Shown here: one piece after another, positions 51,985 through 60,914 of the stretch
Numbering within the stretch: the first letter of the stretch is position 1
Layout of the letters: each line of letters starts with the position of its first letter
From: Stutzerimonas stutzeri
GTDB taxonomy: Bacteria; Pseudomonadota; Gammaproteobacteria; Pseudomonadales; Pseudomonadaceae
Length of the DNA: 64,000 nt
Assembly (NCBI RefSeq): GCF_024448985.1
Contig: NZ_JAMOII010000001.1
Span: 310,001-374,000 of the forward strand
Direction of reading: 5' to 3'
Program-made: the position numbers and the translations under genes
Notes under the pieces: model-generated
The model's database searches: none
What the model saw: the letters and a program-made list of their open reading frames with translations, nothing else
What the model was told of the DNA's origin: nothing

Positions 51985-52010
51985 AAAAGCCCCGCCGAAG
52001 CGGGGCTTTT
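51985..52010. terminator. Bidirectional terminator between apbC and capB
   Basis: AAAAGCCCCGC and GCGGGGCTTTT pair in an 11-bp stem with loop CGAA. It lies between two convergent genes, with A and T tracts on both sides. Confidence 0.9.
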
Positions 52011-52027
52011 CTTAAAGAAGCTTCAGG

Positions 52028-52237
52028 TTAGATAACCTGAACTTCCTCAGCTTGCATGCCCTTCTGGCCGCGAGTAGCGACGAAGGAAACTTGCTGGCCT
52101 TCTTTCAGGCTCTTGAAACCGTCGCCCTGGATGGCGCGGAAGTGTACGAAGAGGTCGTCACCGGATTGCGGAGTGATGAAGCCGAAGCCTTTTTCATCGT
52201 TGAACCACTTAACGGTACCGGTTTGGCGATTGGACAT
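52028..52237 (-). CDS. capB: Cold-shock protein, CapB/CspA type
   Basis: 69 aa RNA chaperone. The start [20 protein letters not shown] has RNP1 (KGFGFI) and RNP2 (LFVHF). This is the Pseudomonas cold-acclimation protein form ending QAEEVQVI. An AAGGAGA site precedes the ATG on the minus strand, and a long leader, as is usual for csp genes, is possible in the 317-base gap. Confidence 0.93.
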   Translation of the reverse strand: MSNRQTGTVKWFNDEKGFGFITPQSGDDLFVHFRAIQGDGFKSLKEGQQVSFVATRGQKGMQAEEVQVI

Positions 52238-52554
52238 TTGAATGTCTCCTTGAACAATGTAGAGATGATTTGAACGGGCAAATACCCCGAACGGTGACTG
52301 TGTGCAAGGAGTTAGGAGTCGTAGCAATGATCGGATCGAAATCTAAACATGTAGCGATTCACGGTGACACATGCAGCAGCAGCCAAGGAAAGATACTCCA
52401 TTTCTGTCGCAATGCGAGCATTATTTTCAGTTTCCGGCCAAAGCGTCAGAGATGCGACGCAAGGTCCCGAGTCGCAGCCTTTGAACCGGCTTCATGGCCT
52501 CGGTAAGATGCGCACCTTATCTAAACGCCCACCAGCCAAATCAGGACGCCAGCC
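52238..52554. other. capB-dcd intergenic region
   Basis: 317 bases between divergent genes. It should hold the cold-shock leader and promoter of capB and the dcd promoter. I do not see a clear cold-box or repeat. Confidence 0.5.
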
Positions 52555-53121
52555 ATGAGCATCAAATCGGACAAGTGGATTCGCCGGATGGCCCAGGAGC
52601 ACGGCATGATCGAGCCCTACGTCGAGCGCCAGGTGCGCACCGAGGGCAACGAAAGACTGATTTCTTACGGCGTGTCCAGTTACGGCTACGACGTGCGCTG
52701 CGCCGATGAATTCAAGGTATTCACCAACATCAACTCAGCAACCGTCGATCCGAAGAATTTCGACGAGAAGAGCTTCGTCGATATCCAGAGCGACGTCTGC
52801 ATCATTCCGCCGAACTCCTTTGCCTTGGCCCGTACCGTCGAGTACTTCCGCATTCCACGTAACGTGCTGACTATTTGCCTCGGCAAAAGCACCTATGCCC
52901 GCTGCGGCATCATCGTCAACGTGACGCCGCTTGAGCCGGAGTGGGAAGGGCACGTGACGCTGGAATTCTCCAACACCACTACGCTGCCGGCGAAGATCTA
53001 CGCCAACGAGGGTGTCGCGCAGATGCTCTTCCTTGAATCGGATGAAGAGTGCGAGACGTCTTACCGTGATCGCGGCGGTAAGTATCAGGGCCAGCGCGGA
53101 GTAACGCTGCCAAAGGCGTAA
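52555..53121 (+). CDS. dcd: dCTP deaminase
   Basis: 188 aa. It deaminates dCTP to dUTP for thymidylate synthesis. The sequence begins [20 protein letters not shown]. The catalytic region [20 protein letters not shown] includes the conserved Glu of the PLEPEWEG motif, and the C-terminus is the usual [14 protein letters not shown]. Length equals that of the P. aeruginosa enzyme. Confidence 0.97.
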   Translation: MSIKSDKWIRRMAQEHGMIEPYVERQVRTEGNERLISYGVSSYGYDVRCADEFKVFTNINSATVDPKNFDEKSFVDIQSDVCIIPPNSFALARTVEYFRIPRNVLTICLGKSTYARCGIIVNVTPLEPEWEGHVTLEFSNTTTLPAKIYANEGVAQMLFLESDEECETSYRDRGGKYQGQRGVTLPKA

Positions 53122-53152
53122 GCTTCAAAATCCTGGATTGCTGGTAGAGCCT

Positions 53153-53188
53153 CGATGCGAGTGATGACTCACGTTGCCACTCGCATCG
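53153..53188. terminator. Hairpin between dcd and the SDR gene
   Basis: CGATGCGAGTG (53153-53163) pairs with CACTCGCATCG (53178-53188) around a 14-base loop. It lies between convergent genes and may terminate both, but a T tract is weak. Confidence 0.55.
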
Positions 53189-53223
53189 TCGTTTCCGGCG
53201 CCTGAACGGTACGGTTCATTGCT

Positions 53224-53907
53224 TCACCAGGGCAATGTCTCGCCCTGATAATCGATGAAGCGATGACCGCCCTGGCCGGCAGCGCGCTTGACCTGCTCGA
53301 CCATGCCGCGGCAACTGGTTTCGACATCCAACGGTGCCTCCGCTCCGCCCATATCTGTCTTGACCCACCCGGGATGCATCGACAGCACCGTAAGGCCCGT
53401 CTGTTCTCCGAGTTCGGCCACGAAAGTCCGGGTCAGATGGTTGAGTGCCGCCTTGCTCGCGCCATAAAGCGGCATGCCCATACCGGGCCCGGTCTCGACG
53501 CTGCCCATGATGGAGCTCATGAAGGTAATGACGCCGTTGCTCGGATCGACCAGCGGCAGCATGCGCTTTGCCAGTCGTACCGGCGCGATTGCGTTGGTCG
53601 TGAACAGCTGACCGACTTGCTCATGTGTCGCTGTATCGGCCGAGAGCGTACGAGAGCCGGAAATACCGGCGTTGATGTAGAGGACATCCAGCGTAATGCC
53701 GGACACCCGCTGGGTGAGGGCGTCAACGCCGGCGGCATCGTTTATATCCAGCGCTTCGATACGAACATTCGCGACGGTCTTCAGCGCATCCGCATGCTGT
53801 GGATCACGGACGGTCGCGATCACTTGCCAGCCTTCGCTGGCGAACTGCTTGGCCAGACCCAGGCCGAGACCGCGTGATGCGCCGATGATCAACACTGTGT
53901 TGGACAT
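53224..53907 (-). CDS. Short-chain dehydrogenase/reductase
   Basis: 227 aa SDR. The nucleotide-binding motif is IGASRGLGLGLAKQ (residues 8-21). Catalytic Ser131/132 and Tyr148-x3-Lys152 (PLYGASKAALNH) are present, along with the NAG motif (YINAGISG). Substrate unknown. The start MSNTVLIIGASRG is chosen because the upstream in-frame extension is not SDR-like. A bidirectional terminator separates it from sodB. Confidence 0.9.
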   Translation of the reverse strand: MSNTVLIIGASRGLGLGLAKQFASEGWQVIATVRDPQHADALKTVANVRIEALDINDAAGVDALTQRVSGITLDVLYINAGISGSRTLSADTATHEQVGQLFTTNAIAPVRLAKRMLPLVDPSNGVITFMSSIMGSVETGPGMGMPLYGASKAALNHLTRTFVAELGEQTGLTVLSMHPGWVKTDMGGAEAPLDVETSCRGMVEQVKRAAGQGGHRFIDYQGETLPW

Positions 53908-54000
53908 TGGAAAAGCTCCGAGAGAGACGGGCTGACAAGCATAGTCGATACCGTCTAGGCACTTGCCTGGGCTCGGCAGCTGCACGTGTGTCTGAAACGA

Positions 54001-54031
54001 AAATGCCCGCATCACCGGGATGCGGGCATTT
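54001..54031. terminator. Terminator between sodB and the SDR gene
   Basis: AAATGCCCGCATC and GATGCGGGCATTT form a 13-bp stem with a five-base loop. It lies downstream of sodB on the minus strand and upstream of the SDR gene. Confidence 0.85.
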
Positions 54032-54086
54032 CGGTTGCGAGCGCCACGGGGCGGGGTGAGCCGTCCCGTGTTGCTAGCGTGGTGAC

Positions 54087-54668
54087 TCAGCCAGCGAAGT
54101 TCTTCGCGACGAAGTCCCAGTTGACCACGTTCCAGAATGCTTCGACGAATTTCGGGCGAGCATTGCGGTAGTCGATGTAGTAGGCGTGTTCCCAGACGTC
54201 GCATGTCAGCAGCGGCTTGTCGCCAGCGGTCATCGGGTTGCCGGCACCGATGGTGCTCGCCAGGCCGACGCTGCCGTCGGACTTCTTCACCAGCCAGGCC
54301 CAGCCGGAGCCGAAGGTGCCGATAGCGGTCTTGGTGAACTCTTCCTTGAACTTGTCGAAGGAACCAAAGGCGGCGTTGATGGCGTCAGCCAGGGCGCCGG
54401 TCGGCTGGCCACCGGCGTTCGGTGCCATGCAGTTCCAGAAGAAGGTGTGGTTCCAGACCTGAGCGGCGTTGTTGAAAATGCCGCCGGACGAAGTCTTGAT
54501 GATGGTTTCCAGATCCTTGCCTTCGAACTCGGTGCCCGGGATCAGGTTGTTCAGATTGGTCACGTAAGCCTGGTGATGCTTGCCGTGGTGGTACTCGAAA
54601 GTCTCGGCGGAAATGTGCGGCTCGAGAGCGTTCTTTTCAAACGGAAGCGGTGGCAATTCGAAAGCCAT
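54087..54668 (-). CDS. sodB: Superoxide dismutase, Fe-type
   Basis: 193 aa, the same length as P. aeruginosa SodB. Metal ligands His27 (YHHGKHH), His74 (WNHTFFW), Asp157 and His161 (DVWEHAYY) are all present. [17 protein letters not shown] with Gln70 and the GGQPTG segment are typical of the iron enzyme. The start is [15 protein letters not shown], preceded by AGGAG on the minus strand. Confidence 0.97.
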   Translation of the reverse strand: MAFELPPLPFEKNALEPHISAETFEYHHGKHHQAYVTNLNNLIPGTEFEGKDLETIIKTSSGGIFNNAAQVWNHTFFWNCMAPNAGGQPTGALADAINAAFGSFDKFKEEFTKTAIGTFGSGWAWLVKKSDGSVGLASTIGAGNPMTAGDKPLLTCDVWEHAYYIDYRNARPKFVEAFWNVVNWDFVAKNFAG

Positions 54669-55024
54669 GGTGTATCTCCTGCTCAGGTGTCGAGAATAGA
54701 TGCGGCTCGGAAGGAGGCAGTCCGCGCTGATGATCAGCACCTCGCGGAACGGGAAAACTACTGCATTGATGTTCGTCCGTTGACGCCTGTTTTCCCTTCG
54801 CTCGCTACATGCGTGCGCATTCTTTCGGCCGTTCACGGGCGGCCGTGATGGCGGGCTGAAACATTCCGCTCCATGCCCGCGAACCAGGGATCATAGCACC
54901 CGCCCTGTAGCAAAACCACGCGTCAACTGTGTGGAAAACCGAAGCCAGAGCGCGCCGGTGCAGGTCAGGACAGGGCGTGTACTGAAAGCCCTCTGCGTGG
55001 ACACCCGATCGAGGTCGGTGTTCC
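54669..55024. other. sodB-argO intergenic region
   Basis: 356 bases upstream of sodB on the minus strand and downstream of argO. A TATGAT-like sequence on the minus strand at 54890-54895 could be a -10 element, but I cannot support a matching -35. No coding signal or repeat is apparent. Confidence 0.4.
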
Positions 55025-55627
55025 TCAGGCGAATGCAACCAGTTGCACGGCGACGGCTAACATCATGCCCGCCACACCTAGATCGATCAGTCGCCAAGTC
55101 AGTGGCCGCGCGAGCCAGGGGGCAAGCCAGGCCCCACCGAGCGCGAGAATCAGGAACCACAGGGTCGATGCGCTCGCGGCACCGAGCGTATAGGCTCCGG
55201 GCTCGGGTTGCTGGGCGCCGAGGGAACCGATCAGCAGCACCGTATCGAGGTAGACGTGCGGGTTGAGTAAGGTGACCGCCAGTGCAGCCAGCAGAACGCT
55301 GCGCAATGAACGCGGGGTGCGTTGGGCATCCTCCCGCAGGGCTTGCGGGCGTGCCGCACGGCGCAGGGCGGTGACGCCGTAAAACAGCAGAAACGCCACG
55401 CCGCCCCAGCGAGTGATTTGCAGCAGTAGCGGGTTTTCTGCCAACACCGCAGCGAGTCCGAAGACGCCTACACCGACCAACAGGATGTCGCAAAAAATAC
55501 ATAGCGCGGCGACCGGCAGATGGTGTTCGCGTCGCAGGCTCTGGGCCAGGACGAAGGCATTTTGCGCGCCGATGGCGATGATCAGGCCTGCCGTGACCAA
55601 TAACCCGTTGAAATAGCTCTGCCACAT
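55025..55627 (-). CDS. argO: LysE/ArgO family amino acid exporter
   Basis: 200 aa inner-membrane protein with six hydrophobic segments. The LysE family N-terminus GLLVTAGLIIAIGAQNAFVL and the central ALAVTLLNPHVYLDTVLLIG are diagnostic. It should export arginine and/or lysine. It is divergent from an ArgP-type regulator, the standard pairing. Confidence 0.92.
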   Translation of the reverse strand: MWQSYFNGLLVTAGLIIAIGAQNAFVLAQSLRREHHLPVAALCIFCDILLVGVGVFGLAAVLAENPLLLQITRWGGVAFLLFYGVTALRRAARPQALREDAQRTPRSLRSVLLAALAVTLLNPHVYLDTVLLIGSLGAQQPEPGAYTLGAASASTLWFLILALGGAWLAPWLARPLTWRLIDLGVAGMMLAVAVQLVAFA

Positions 55628-55680
55628 GACCTGCTGCCTGTTGCTTTGAAAGATGGCTCGCAGTCTCGGTGGCTTTGCCT

Positions 55681-55719
55681 TATAAGGAAAACGAAATATG
55701 CTGATGCCATATAAGGAAA
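55681..55719. promoter_or_regulatory. TATAAGGAAA direct repeats in the argO-argP gap
   Basis: Exact copies of TATAAGGAAA lie at 55681-55690 and 55710-55719, 29 bases apart from start to start. The second overlaps the argP ribosome-binding region. The spacing is near three helical turns, which could suit binding by the LysR-type regulator. This is inference. Confidence 0.35.
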
Positions 55720-55723
55720 TCTG

Positions 55724-56611
55724 ATGTTCGATTACAAACTGCTGGCGGCGTTGGCCGCAGTGGTCGAGCAGGCCGGATTCGATCGGGCAGCGCAGGCGCT
55801 AGGGCTGTCTCAATCGGCGATATCCCAGCGCATCAAGCTGCTGGAGGCTCGCTTGGGTCAGCCGGTATTGCTGCGCGCCACACCACCGCAGCCGACCGAG
55901 GTGGGCCGACGCCTGCTCAACCATGTGCAACAGGTGCGTTTGTTGGAGCGCGATTTACAGGGTCAGGTGCCGGAGCTGGACGAAAATCGTTTGCCCGAGC
56001 GGCTGCGCATCGCCTTGAACTCCGATAGCCTCGCGACTTGGTGGGCAGAAGCGGTGGCCCCGTTCTGCACCGAGCACGGGGTGGTGCTCGATCATGTGTT
56101 GGAAGATCAGGCGGTAGGTCTCAAGCGTATGCGAGCCGGGGAAGTGGCTGCCTGTGTTTGCGCTGTGGAGCGTCCCTTGGCCGGAGCTCGCAGTCAGTTT
56201 CTCGGTGCCATGCGCTATCGCGCCCTTGCCAGCCCAGCATTCATCGCGCGTCACCTCCCTGGCAACGCACCGGCGGAAGCCTTGTTGCGGGCCCCGGCCA
56301 TTGTCTTCGGGCCGGATGATCAGTTGCAGCATCGCTATCTGGCCTCGCTGGGTTTGAGCGGCGCCTTCAGCCACCACCTTTGCCCGTCATCGGAGGGATT
56401 CGTTCGCTTGTTGGAAAGTGACTTGGGCTGGGGCCTGGTGCCTGAACTCCAAGTACGTGCCGAGCTTGCCAGCGGCGCTCTGGTGGATGTATTTCGTGGT
56501 AAGCCGATCGACGTTCCGCTTTACTGGCATCACTGGCGCAACGGCGGTGAGTTGCTTGCTGAACTTACCCGGCAGCTGACGCGCTCGGCGAGGCAATGGC
56601 TGGTGGACTGA
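55724..56611 (+). CDS. argP: LysR-type regulator ArgP (IciA)
   Basis: 295 aa. The N-terminal helix-turn-helix is LLAALAAVVEQAGFDRAAQA followed by LGLSQSAISQRIKLLEARLG, the ArgP form. It activates argO in response to arginine or lysine in E. coli. The divergent argO gene and the shared 96-base gap support this assignment. Confidence 0.9.
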   Translation: MFDYKLLAALAAVVEQAGFDRAAQALGLSQSAISQRIKLLEARLGQPVLLRATPPQPTEVGRRLLNHVQQVRLLERDLQGQVPELDENRLPERLRIALNSDSLATWWAEAVAPFCTEHGVVLDHVLEDQAVGLKRMRAGEVAACVCAVERPLAGARSQFLGAMRYRALASPAFIARHLPGNAPAEALLRAPAIVFGPDDQLQHRYLASLGLSGAFSHHLCPSSEGFVRLLESDLGWGLVPELQVRAELASGALVDVFRGKPIDVPLYWHHWRNGGELLAELTRQLTRSARQWLVD

Positions 56612-56615
56612 GTGC

Positions 56616-56897
56616 TCAGCCGAGAACCCGCTGCCCGCGATAGATGCGTACCGAAGGCTCACGCTTGCCGCCATCGCCGATTGAGACCGGTTTAGCTGTA
56701 ACTGGCGTATGTGTGTCAGTGAAGGTGGCCAATTGTCTGCCGAGCTCGCGCGTCATTTCATCTGTCGAGCGGAGGCAGGCCGTCAACATTGCCTGAATGG
56801 CATCGGGCTGGCTCAGGCGAATATCCAGCTGCTGCTCGTCGCGGAGCCGGCGGCGCAGGTGCTGCATGCAATCCAGGAAAGCCTTGTTGAACTCCAT
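56616..56897 (-). CDS. Conserved hypothetical small protein
   Basis: 93 aa. It begins MEFNKAFLDCMQHLRRRLRD after an AGAAGGA ribosome-binding site. The first 65 residues are predicted helical (a LRSTDEMTRELGRQLATF stretch follows), and the C-terminal part is polar with GDGGKREPSVRIYRGQRVLG. I do not recognise the family. Convergent with argP, with a four-base gap. Confidence 0.65.
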   Translation of the reverse strand: MEFNKAFLDCMQHLRRRLRDEQQLDIRLSQPDAIQAMLTACLRSTDEMTRELGRQLATFTDTHTPVTAKPVSIGDGGKREPSVRIYRGQRVLG

Positions 56898-57272
56898 GGC
56901 GATTCGTCCTTCTGATGCTGCCCGCCGAACTCGAATTTCAGGGCCCGACATCCATGTCAGAAAGCGCTATCCGATGGCAAGACTGACGAAGCAATGGGCG
57001 TACCAAGTTCAGCTTTAGCGGCGCTTTCATCGGAGGAATTTCCTTGTCAGTCCCGTCGCGTCTGGGTTTGACGGTTTCGCCTTGCTTCAGGAGCAACTAG
57101 GTAGTTCCGTTATCGCACCGCATTGTTGCGGCTGGACTGCACGGTCTTGAGCCGCGGCCGCGCCAAACGCGTGATCGAGGTGCACTGATTGCCACATTCA
57201 CACCGCTGAAGTGGCTTCACTGAATCGTTATACTGCGCGCTGTTTCTCGCTTCGCGCTACCAAAGGTATCCC
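56898..57272. other. Intergenic region upstream of the coiled-coil protein gene
   Basis: 375 bases between divergent genes. A TATACT at 57229-57234 may be a -10 element for the + strand gene. No further signal can be supported. Confidence 0.4.
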
Positions 57273-58199
57273 ATGCGCAACGATGCTCACGACGAATTGG
57301 ACCACGTACCCAGCCTCACCGCCGGCCGTGACCGCGACCCCTATCCTGCGCCTGAACTCGATCCGGTCATCCGGCCTGCGAGTGGCCGTACCGACGATGT
57401 GCGGCATAAGCGCCGTGCTGCCAGCACGGCGCCGTTGTGGATCATGATCGTGGCGCTTTTCGTCCTGTTGGCGGCGCTGGGCTGGTGGAGCATGCAGCAG
57501 ATTTCCCGGCTGGAGGTGCAACTGGTTGCCACGCAGGAAAGCTTTGCGCGCATCAGCGAGGACGCCGCCGGCCGGCTGCAGGATATTTCCGGAAAGATGG
57601 TTGCCACCGAGTCCAACGTGACGACCGAAGGCGAAGCGTTGAAGTTGCGTATCAAGCAACTGGAAAAGCAGGCGCTGGATCTGGCTGAGCAGCAACGCGC
57701 GATCACGACCCAACAGCAGAGTCTGACCGGCAAACAGGGCAATCAAGACCAACGCCTGGATGAGCAGGGGATACGTGTCGGGCGTGTCGCCACCGACCTG
57801 CGGGATCATCAATTCGCTACCGCAGCGCTCACCGAGACAGTCAAAGGCGTGGCCGGTGAACAGGCGGGGCTCAAGTCTTCGCTAGCGAGTCTGCAGGGCT
57901 CGGTGACTGAGCTTAACAAGCTGTCGGCGCAGATCGATGGGCTGAGTAATTTGTCTGCCCGGCTTGACGGCTTGAGTAAGGACATCGCCGCGCTAAAACA
58001 GCGAGGCGACGGTAGCCAGGCGGTCAGTCGGCTGGAGCAGGATATGTTGATTCTGCGCAGTGAGCTGGACAACCGGCCCGCTGCCACGCCTGGAGTCAAT
58101 ACCGCCGAATTCGACGCCTTCCGCGCGCAGATGACACGCAATATCAGCACCCTACAATCGCAGATTGCCAATTTGCAGGGGCAAATCAGCGGTCGTTGA
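57273..58199 (+). CDS. Single-pass membrane protein with long coiled coil
   Basis: 308 aa. A polar N-terminal part of about 50 residues precedes one transmembrane segment (PLWIMIVALFVLLAALGWW, about residues 54-72). From residue 75 to the C-terminus the sequence is heptad-rich coiled coil (KLRIKQLEKQALDLAEQQRA, LASLQGSVTELNKLSAQIDG and similar). There is no ATPase motif, although Pseudomonas homologues are sometimes labelled ATPase. A structural or scaffolding role in the periplasm is inferred from topology. Confidence 0.8.
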   Translation: MRNDAHDELDHVPSLTAGRDRDPYPAPELDPVIRPASGRTDDVRHKRRAASTAPLWIMIVALFVLLAALGWWSMQQISRLEVQLVATQESFARISEDAAGRLQDISGKMVATESNVTTEGEALKLRIKQLEKQALDLAEQQRAITTQQQSLTGKQGNQDQRLDEQGIRVGRVATDLRDHQFATAALTETVKGVAGEQAGLKSSLASLQGSVTELNKLSAQIDGLSNLSARLDGLSKDIAALKQRGDGSQAVSRLEQDMLILRSELDNRPAATPGVNTAEFDAFRAQMTRNISTLQSQIANLQGQISGR

Positions 58200-58340
58200 A
58201 GCTGGCAGAGGAGCAACGGCGGAGATTTGCTCTGAGCGGCAGTATCAAGCCGTTCATAGAAACGCTACCGGCCAAGCTGCGCCCCAGTGCAATGGTGAGA
58301 CCTCCGCTCCCGGCCTTGGCCGGGCGCGCTGTACCGGAAT

Positions 58341-59546
58341 TCAACGGTCGTCGTTCACCCCGAAAACATGTTTGAGATAGGCGACGAAGGCCTCGTCGCG
58401 ACACATGGTCTTGCCTGGCGAGTCGGAGATCTTGGCCACCGGTTGGCCGTTGCAGCTGGTCATCTTGATCACCATGTTGGTCGGCTGAACGCCTGGTATG
58501 TCGCAGGTCAATTGGGTCCCGATACCGAAGCTGGTGTTGCTGCGCCCGGCCAGTGCGCGGTAGATGCCAAGCGCCTTGGGGAAGTCGAGACCATCGGAAA
58601 ACACCAGTTGCCGCGTCATCGGGTCGATACCGAGACGGCGGTAATGGGCGATGGCCTTTTCCGCCCATTCGATGGGATCGCCCGAGTCGTGGCGCAGGCC
58701 ATCGAAGAGTTTCGCCAGATACAGATCGAAATCGGCCGTGAAGGCGTCCATGGTGATGCAGTCGGTAATGGCGATGCCCAGCGCGCCGCGGTATTCACGG
58801 GCCCAGCAATCCAGCGCGGCGCTCTGGCTGTCGATGAGTCTGGGCCCCAGCTGCTGGTGCGCCATGATCCATTCATGCGCCATGGTGCCCATGGGCTTCA
58901 GATCGAGCGTCCGGGCGAGATGAACATTGCTGGTGCCGACGAAATTACCGGGAAACCGGTGCTTCAAGCGTTCGACGATCAACGCCTGCACGGCAAAGGA
59001 GAAGCGTCGGCGGGTGCCGAAGTCGGCGAGATTGAACCCCGCCAGCTCTTCATCAGTGGCTTCGTCGCGCAGCCACTGGAGTTTTTCGTCGAGCCTGTCG
59101 CTAGCTTGTTCGAGCGTTACGTTCGGGTAGCGGGCTCGATTGCGCACCTCACTGATGATCGCCAGCAGCGGCACTTCGAACAGAATCACATGGAGCCAGG
59201 GCCCGCGTAGGTAGATCACCAGTTCGCCTGCTTCGAGTTCGGCGCGCACGTAGCGCAGGTCGAAGCGGAACAACCCGAGGAAACGGATGAAATCCGGCTG
59301 CATGTAGGGGATGCGATCGAGAAAGGCGAGTTCGTCCTGGCTGATTTTGAGTTCAGCGAGCGCCTCGATCTGCTGACGAATGTCGTTCAGGTACGGCGCC
59401 AGATCTTCCTTTGATCGGCTGCGGAAGGCCCATTCGACCTCGGCGTTGGGGTAGTGATGCAGCACCGCCTGCATCATCGTCAGTTTGTAATAGTCGGTAT
59501 CCAGCAGGCTCTGAATGATTCGGTCGGAGAAAATGCTGGCGCTCAT
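58341..59546 (-). CDS. pncB: Nicotinate phosphoribosyltransferase
   Basis: 401 aa. It makes nicotinate mononucleotide in NAD salvage. The start [26 protein letters not shown] carries the family motif [46 protein letters not shown] and [10 protein letters not shown] are PncB hallmarks. [12 protein letters not shown] and [13 protein letters not shown] bind phosphoribosyl pyrophosphate. The frame is open for 75 codons upstream, but those lie in the palindromic element and are not PncB. Confidence 0.96.
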   Translation of the reverse strand: MSASIFSDRIIQSLLDTDYYKLTMMQAVLHHYPNAEVEWAFRSRSKEDLAPYLNDIRQQIEALAELKISQDELAFLDRIPYMQPDFIRFLGLFRFDLRYVRAELEAGELVIYLRGPWLHVILFEVPLLAIISEVRNRARYPNVTLEQASDRLDEKLQWLRDEATDEELAGFNLADFGTRRRFSFAVQALIVERLKHRFPGNFVGTSNVHLARTLDLKPMGTMAHEWIMAHQQLGPRLIDSQSAALDCWAREYRGALGIAITDCITMDAFTADFDLYLAKLFDGLRHDSGDPIEWAEKAIAHYRRLGIDPMTRQLVFSDGLDFPKALGIYRALAGRSNTSFGIGTQLTCDIPGVQPTNMVIKMTSCNGQPVAKISDSPGKTMCRDEAFVAYLKHVFGVNDDR

Positions 59547-59571
59547 TGGCTGCTCCTGATTGCTGGAAAGG

Positions 59572-59905
59572 CTAGGGTCTGTTGCCGTTTCGTTCGCGAC
59601 CGCGCCGGAGCTTGTTTTGCGCGAGGCAAGGCCGCGCCCGCTCCCGGCGGGCCTGCGGCATTCACCCCATCCATGGGGGTCGCATGAGGAGTGAAGTTTG
59701 GTCGTTCCAAATAAACGACGAGAAACGCCGCCTCGCGCAAAACAGGCCCGGCCCGAAGGGTTGCGCGGCAAATGTCGCCATGCGGCGTTGCGGGACTTGG
59801 CAAGGGAACAACAGTACCTGCGTCCCGCGCCTTGCGGAACGCCGCCCGGCCTGGCGACATTTGGCGCAGCAACGCGGCTCGCGACGAAACGGCAGCAGAC
59901 CTAAT
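59572..59905. mobile_element. MITE-like palindromic element
   Basis: About 334 bases bounded by imperfect inverted ends of about 30 bases. The left end reads TAGGGTCTGTTGCCGTTTCG and the right end, reversed, reads TAGGTCTGCTGCCGTTTCGT. Inner inverted pairs include GCTTGTTTTGCGCGAGGC (near 59610) with GCCTCGCGCAAAACAGGC (near 59730), and AAATGTCGCC (near 59770) with GGCGACATTT (near 59852). It encodes no transposase. It sits between pncB and a tiny zinc-ribbon gene and ends two bases before that gene's stop. Confidence 0.65.
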
Positions 59906-59906
59906 A

Positions 59907-60086
59907 TCAGGCCCCGCCGATACCTTCGATCACCTTACCCGTGCCGCCACAGTTTTGGCATTCTCCGGACTCGTTGCGTCCACTGCCGTTACATACCGGG
60001 CAGATATTTTCACCAGTACCCGGTGTGCCCGGAACGGCTTCATCGCCTGGATTGAGCGGCGGCGTTTCGTTGGTTGTTTGGCTCAT
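59907..60086 (-). CDS. Tiny CxxCxGxG zinc-ribbon protein
   Basis: 59 aa. It begins MSQTTNETPPLNPGDEAVPG. The second half has CPVCNGSGRNESG followed by CQNCGGTGKVIEG, i.e. two DnaJ-like CxxCxGxG repeats that bind one zinc. Composition is consistent with a real gene, though I see no strong RBS. The stop codon is flush against the right end of the MITE-like element, so the original 3' end may have been altered by insertion. Function unknown. Confidence 0.75.
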   Translation of the reverse strand: MSQTTNETPPLNPGDEAVPGTPGTGENICPVCNGSGRNESGECQNCGGTGKVIEGIGGA

Positions 60087-60197
60087 GCCCGCGCCCTTTT
60101 CAGTTCTTTAATTATTAATTAATGGTTCATATGGGGCGTTAACCGTTGCGTCGGTTTATTGTCGTGATGCTAATAACGATTGTTTAACCCGATAAAC

Positions 60198-60231
60198 AAA
60201 AAGGGCAAAGGTTTTACCCTTTGCCCTTTTT
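60198..60231 (-). terminator. Terminator of the KGG-repeat gene
   Basis: AAAAAGGGCAAAGG pairs with CCTTTGCCCTTTTT, a 14-bp stem with a six-base loop. It lies 14 bases after the stop of the minus-strand gene. Confidence 0.9.
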
Positions 60232-60244
60232 GTAACGAGGCGCA

Positions 60245-60421
60245 TCAGCTGTTGCTGTTGCGTCCACCGCCGTGGCTGTTCTGGCCACCTTTGCGGCCTG
60301 CTTCAGAGGCCTTTTCCCGGTCGTTGGCGAAGTTGCCGCCGCTGTTATGGCCGCCCTTCTTACCAGCTTCAGACGCCTTTTCGCGGTCGTTGGCAAAGTT
60401 GCCAGGATTTTTATTTGCCAT
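60245..60421 (-). CDS. KGG-repeat stress-induced protein
   Basis: 58 aa, entirely low-complexity. Two copies of GNFANDREKASEAG are each followed by KKGG or RKGG, ending in GGGRNSNS. This is the KGG-repeat/conidiation-10-like family (general stress protein, E. coli YciG type). A GAGGAG ribosome-binding site precedes the ATG and a strong terminator follows. Members are often RpoS-dependent; that is family knowledge, not visible here. Confidence 0.85.
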   Translation of the reverse strand: MANKNPGNFANDREKASEAGKKGGHNSGGNFANDREKASEAGRKGGQNSHGGGRNSNS

Positions 60422-60616
60422 GTCTTTTTCTCCTCGATGGATAGAGACTTTCTGCGGGGCTGTACTACTTCACCAGCCTTCATGGATACAGAGCTTGGTT
60501 GCGTCTCAGGAGTTTCCAGAAAAGAACAAGCGGCAGACGAATGGTTACTAACTGCTCTTTATTAATGGCGTTATGCTTGCACAGCGAAACGGCAACATCG
60601 AAGTTTATAAAAGTTA

Positions 60617-60850
60617 TTAAACGGCCAGCGTTAACTGACGCTGTGCCAGTAACCGCATCACATAGCCGATCTTGAACGCGGTGGGGCCCAGAATCACCAG
60701 CGCATGGCAGCCGACCACCGCGCCCAGAGCCAGATGCCGATCGAAGACGTAGGCACCTGCAACGCCGAACAGAAGCAGAACCAGGCCGATCGCCATGGAC
60801 AGATTGGCGATGCTGAGCAGACGGTGCGGGTCGAGCGGTTGCAGGATCAT
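60617..60850 (-). CDS. ppyR: PpyR-like small transmembrane protein
   Basis: 77 aa with two hydrophobic helices (LSMAIGLVLLLFGVAGAYVF and AVVGCHALVILGPTAFKIGY). It lies 64 bases downstream of the flavohemoglobin gene on the same strand, the position of ppyR beside fhp in P. aeruginosa. The ILGPTxxKxGYVxRLxAQ pattern also agrees with what I recall of that protein. PpyR was described as influencing psl and pyoverdine expression. The assignment rests on position and topology. Confidence 0.6.
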   Translation of the reverse strand: MILQPLDPHRLLSIANLSMAIGLVLLLFGVAGAYVFDRHLALGAVVGCHALVILGPTAFKIGYVMRLLAQRQLTLAV

Positions 60851-60914
60851 CGTAGTTACCTCGTGACGATGGTATGGATGACGGGCCGGTGGTAAGCGGC
60901 CCGTCCGGGTTGAA

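Noticed and set aside
58309-58324. CCCGGCC/GGCCGGG hairpin as the pncB terminator
   Set aside because: The stem is only seven base pairs and no T tract follows on the minus strand.
60214-60483. 89-aa minus-strand frame overlapping the KGG-repeat gene
   Set aside because: It is a different frame of the same repeats; the frame giving EKASEAGKKGG repeats has the RBS, terminator and family match.
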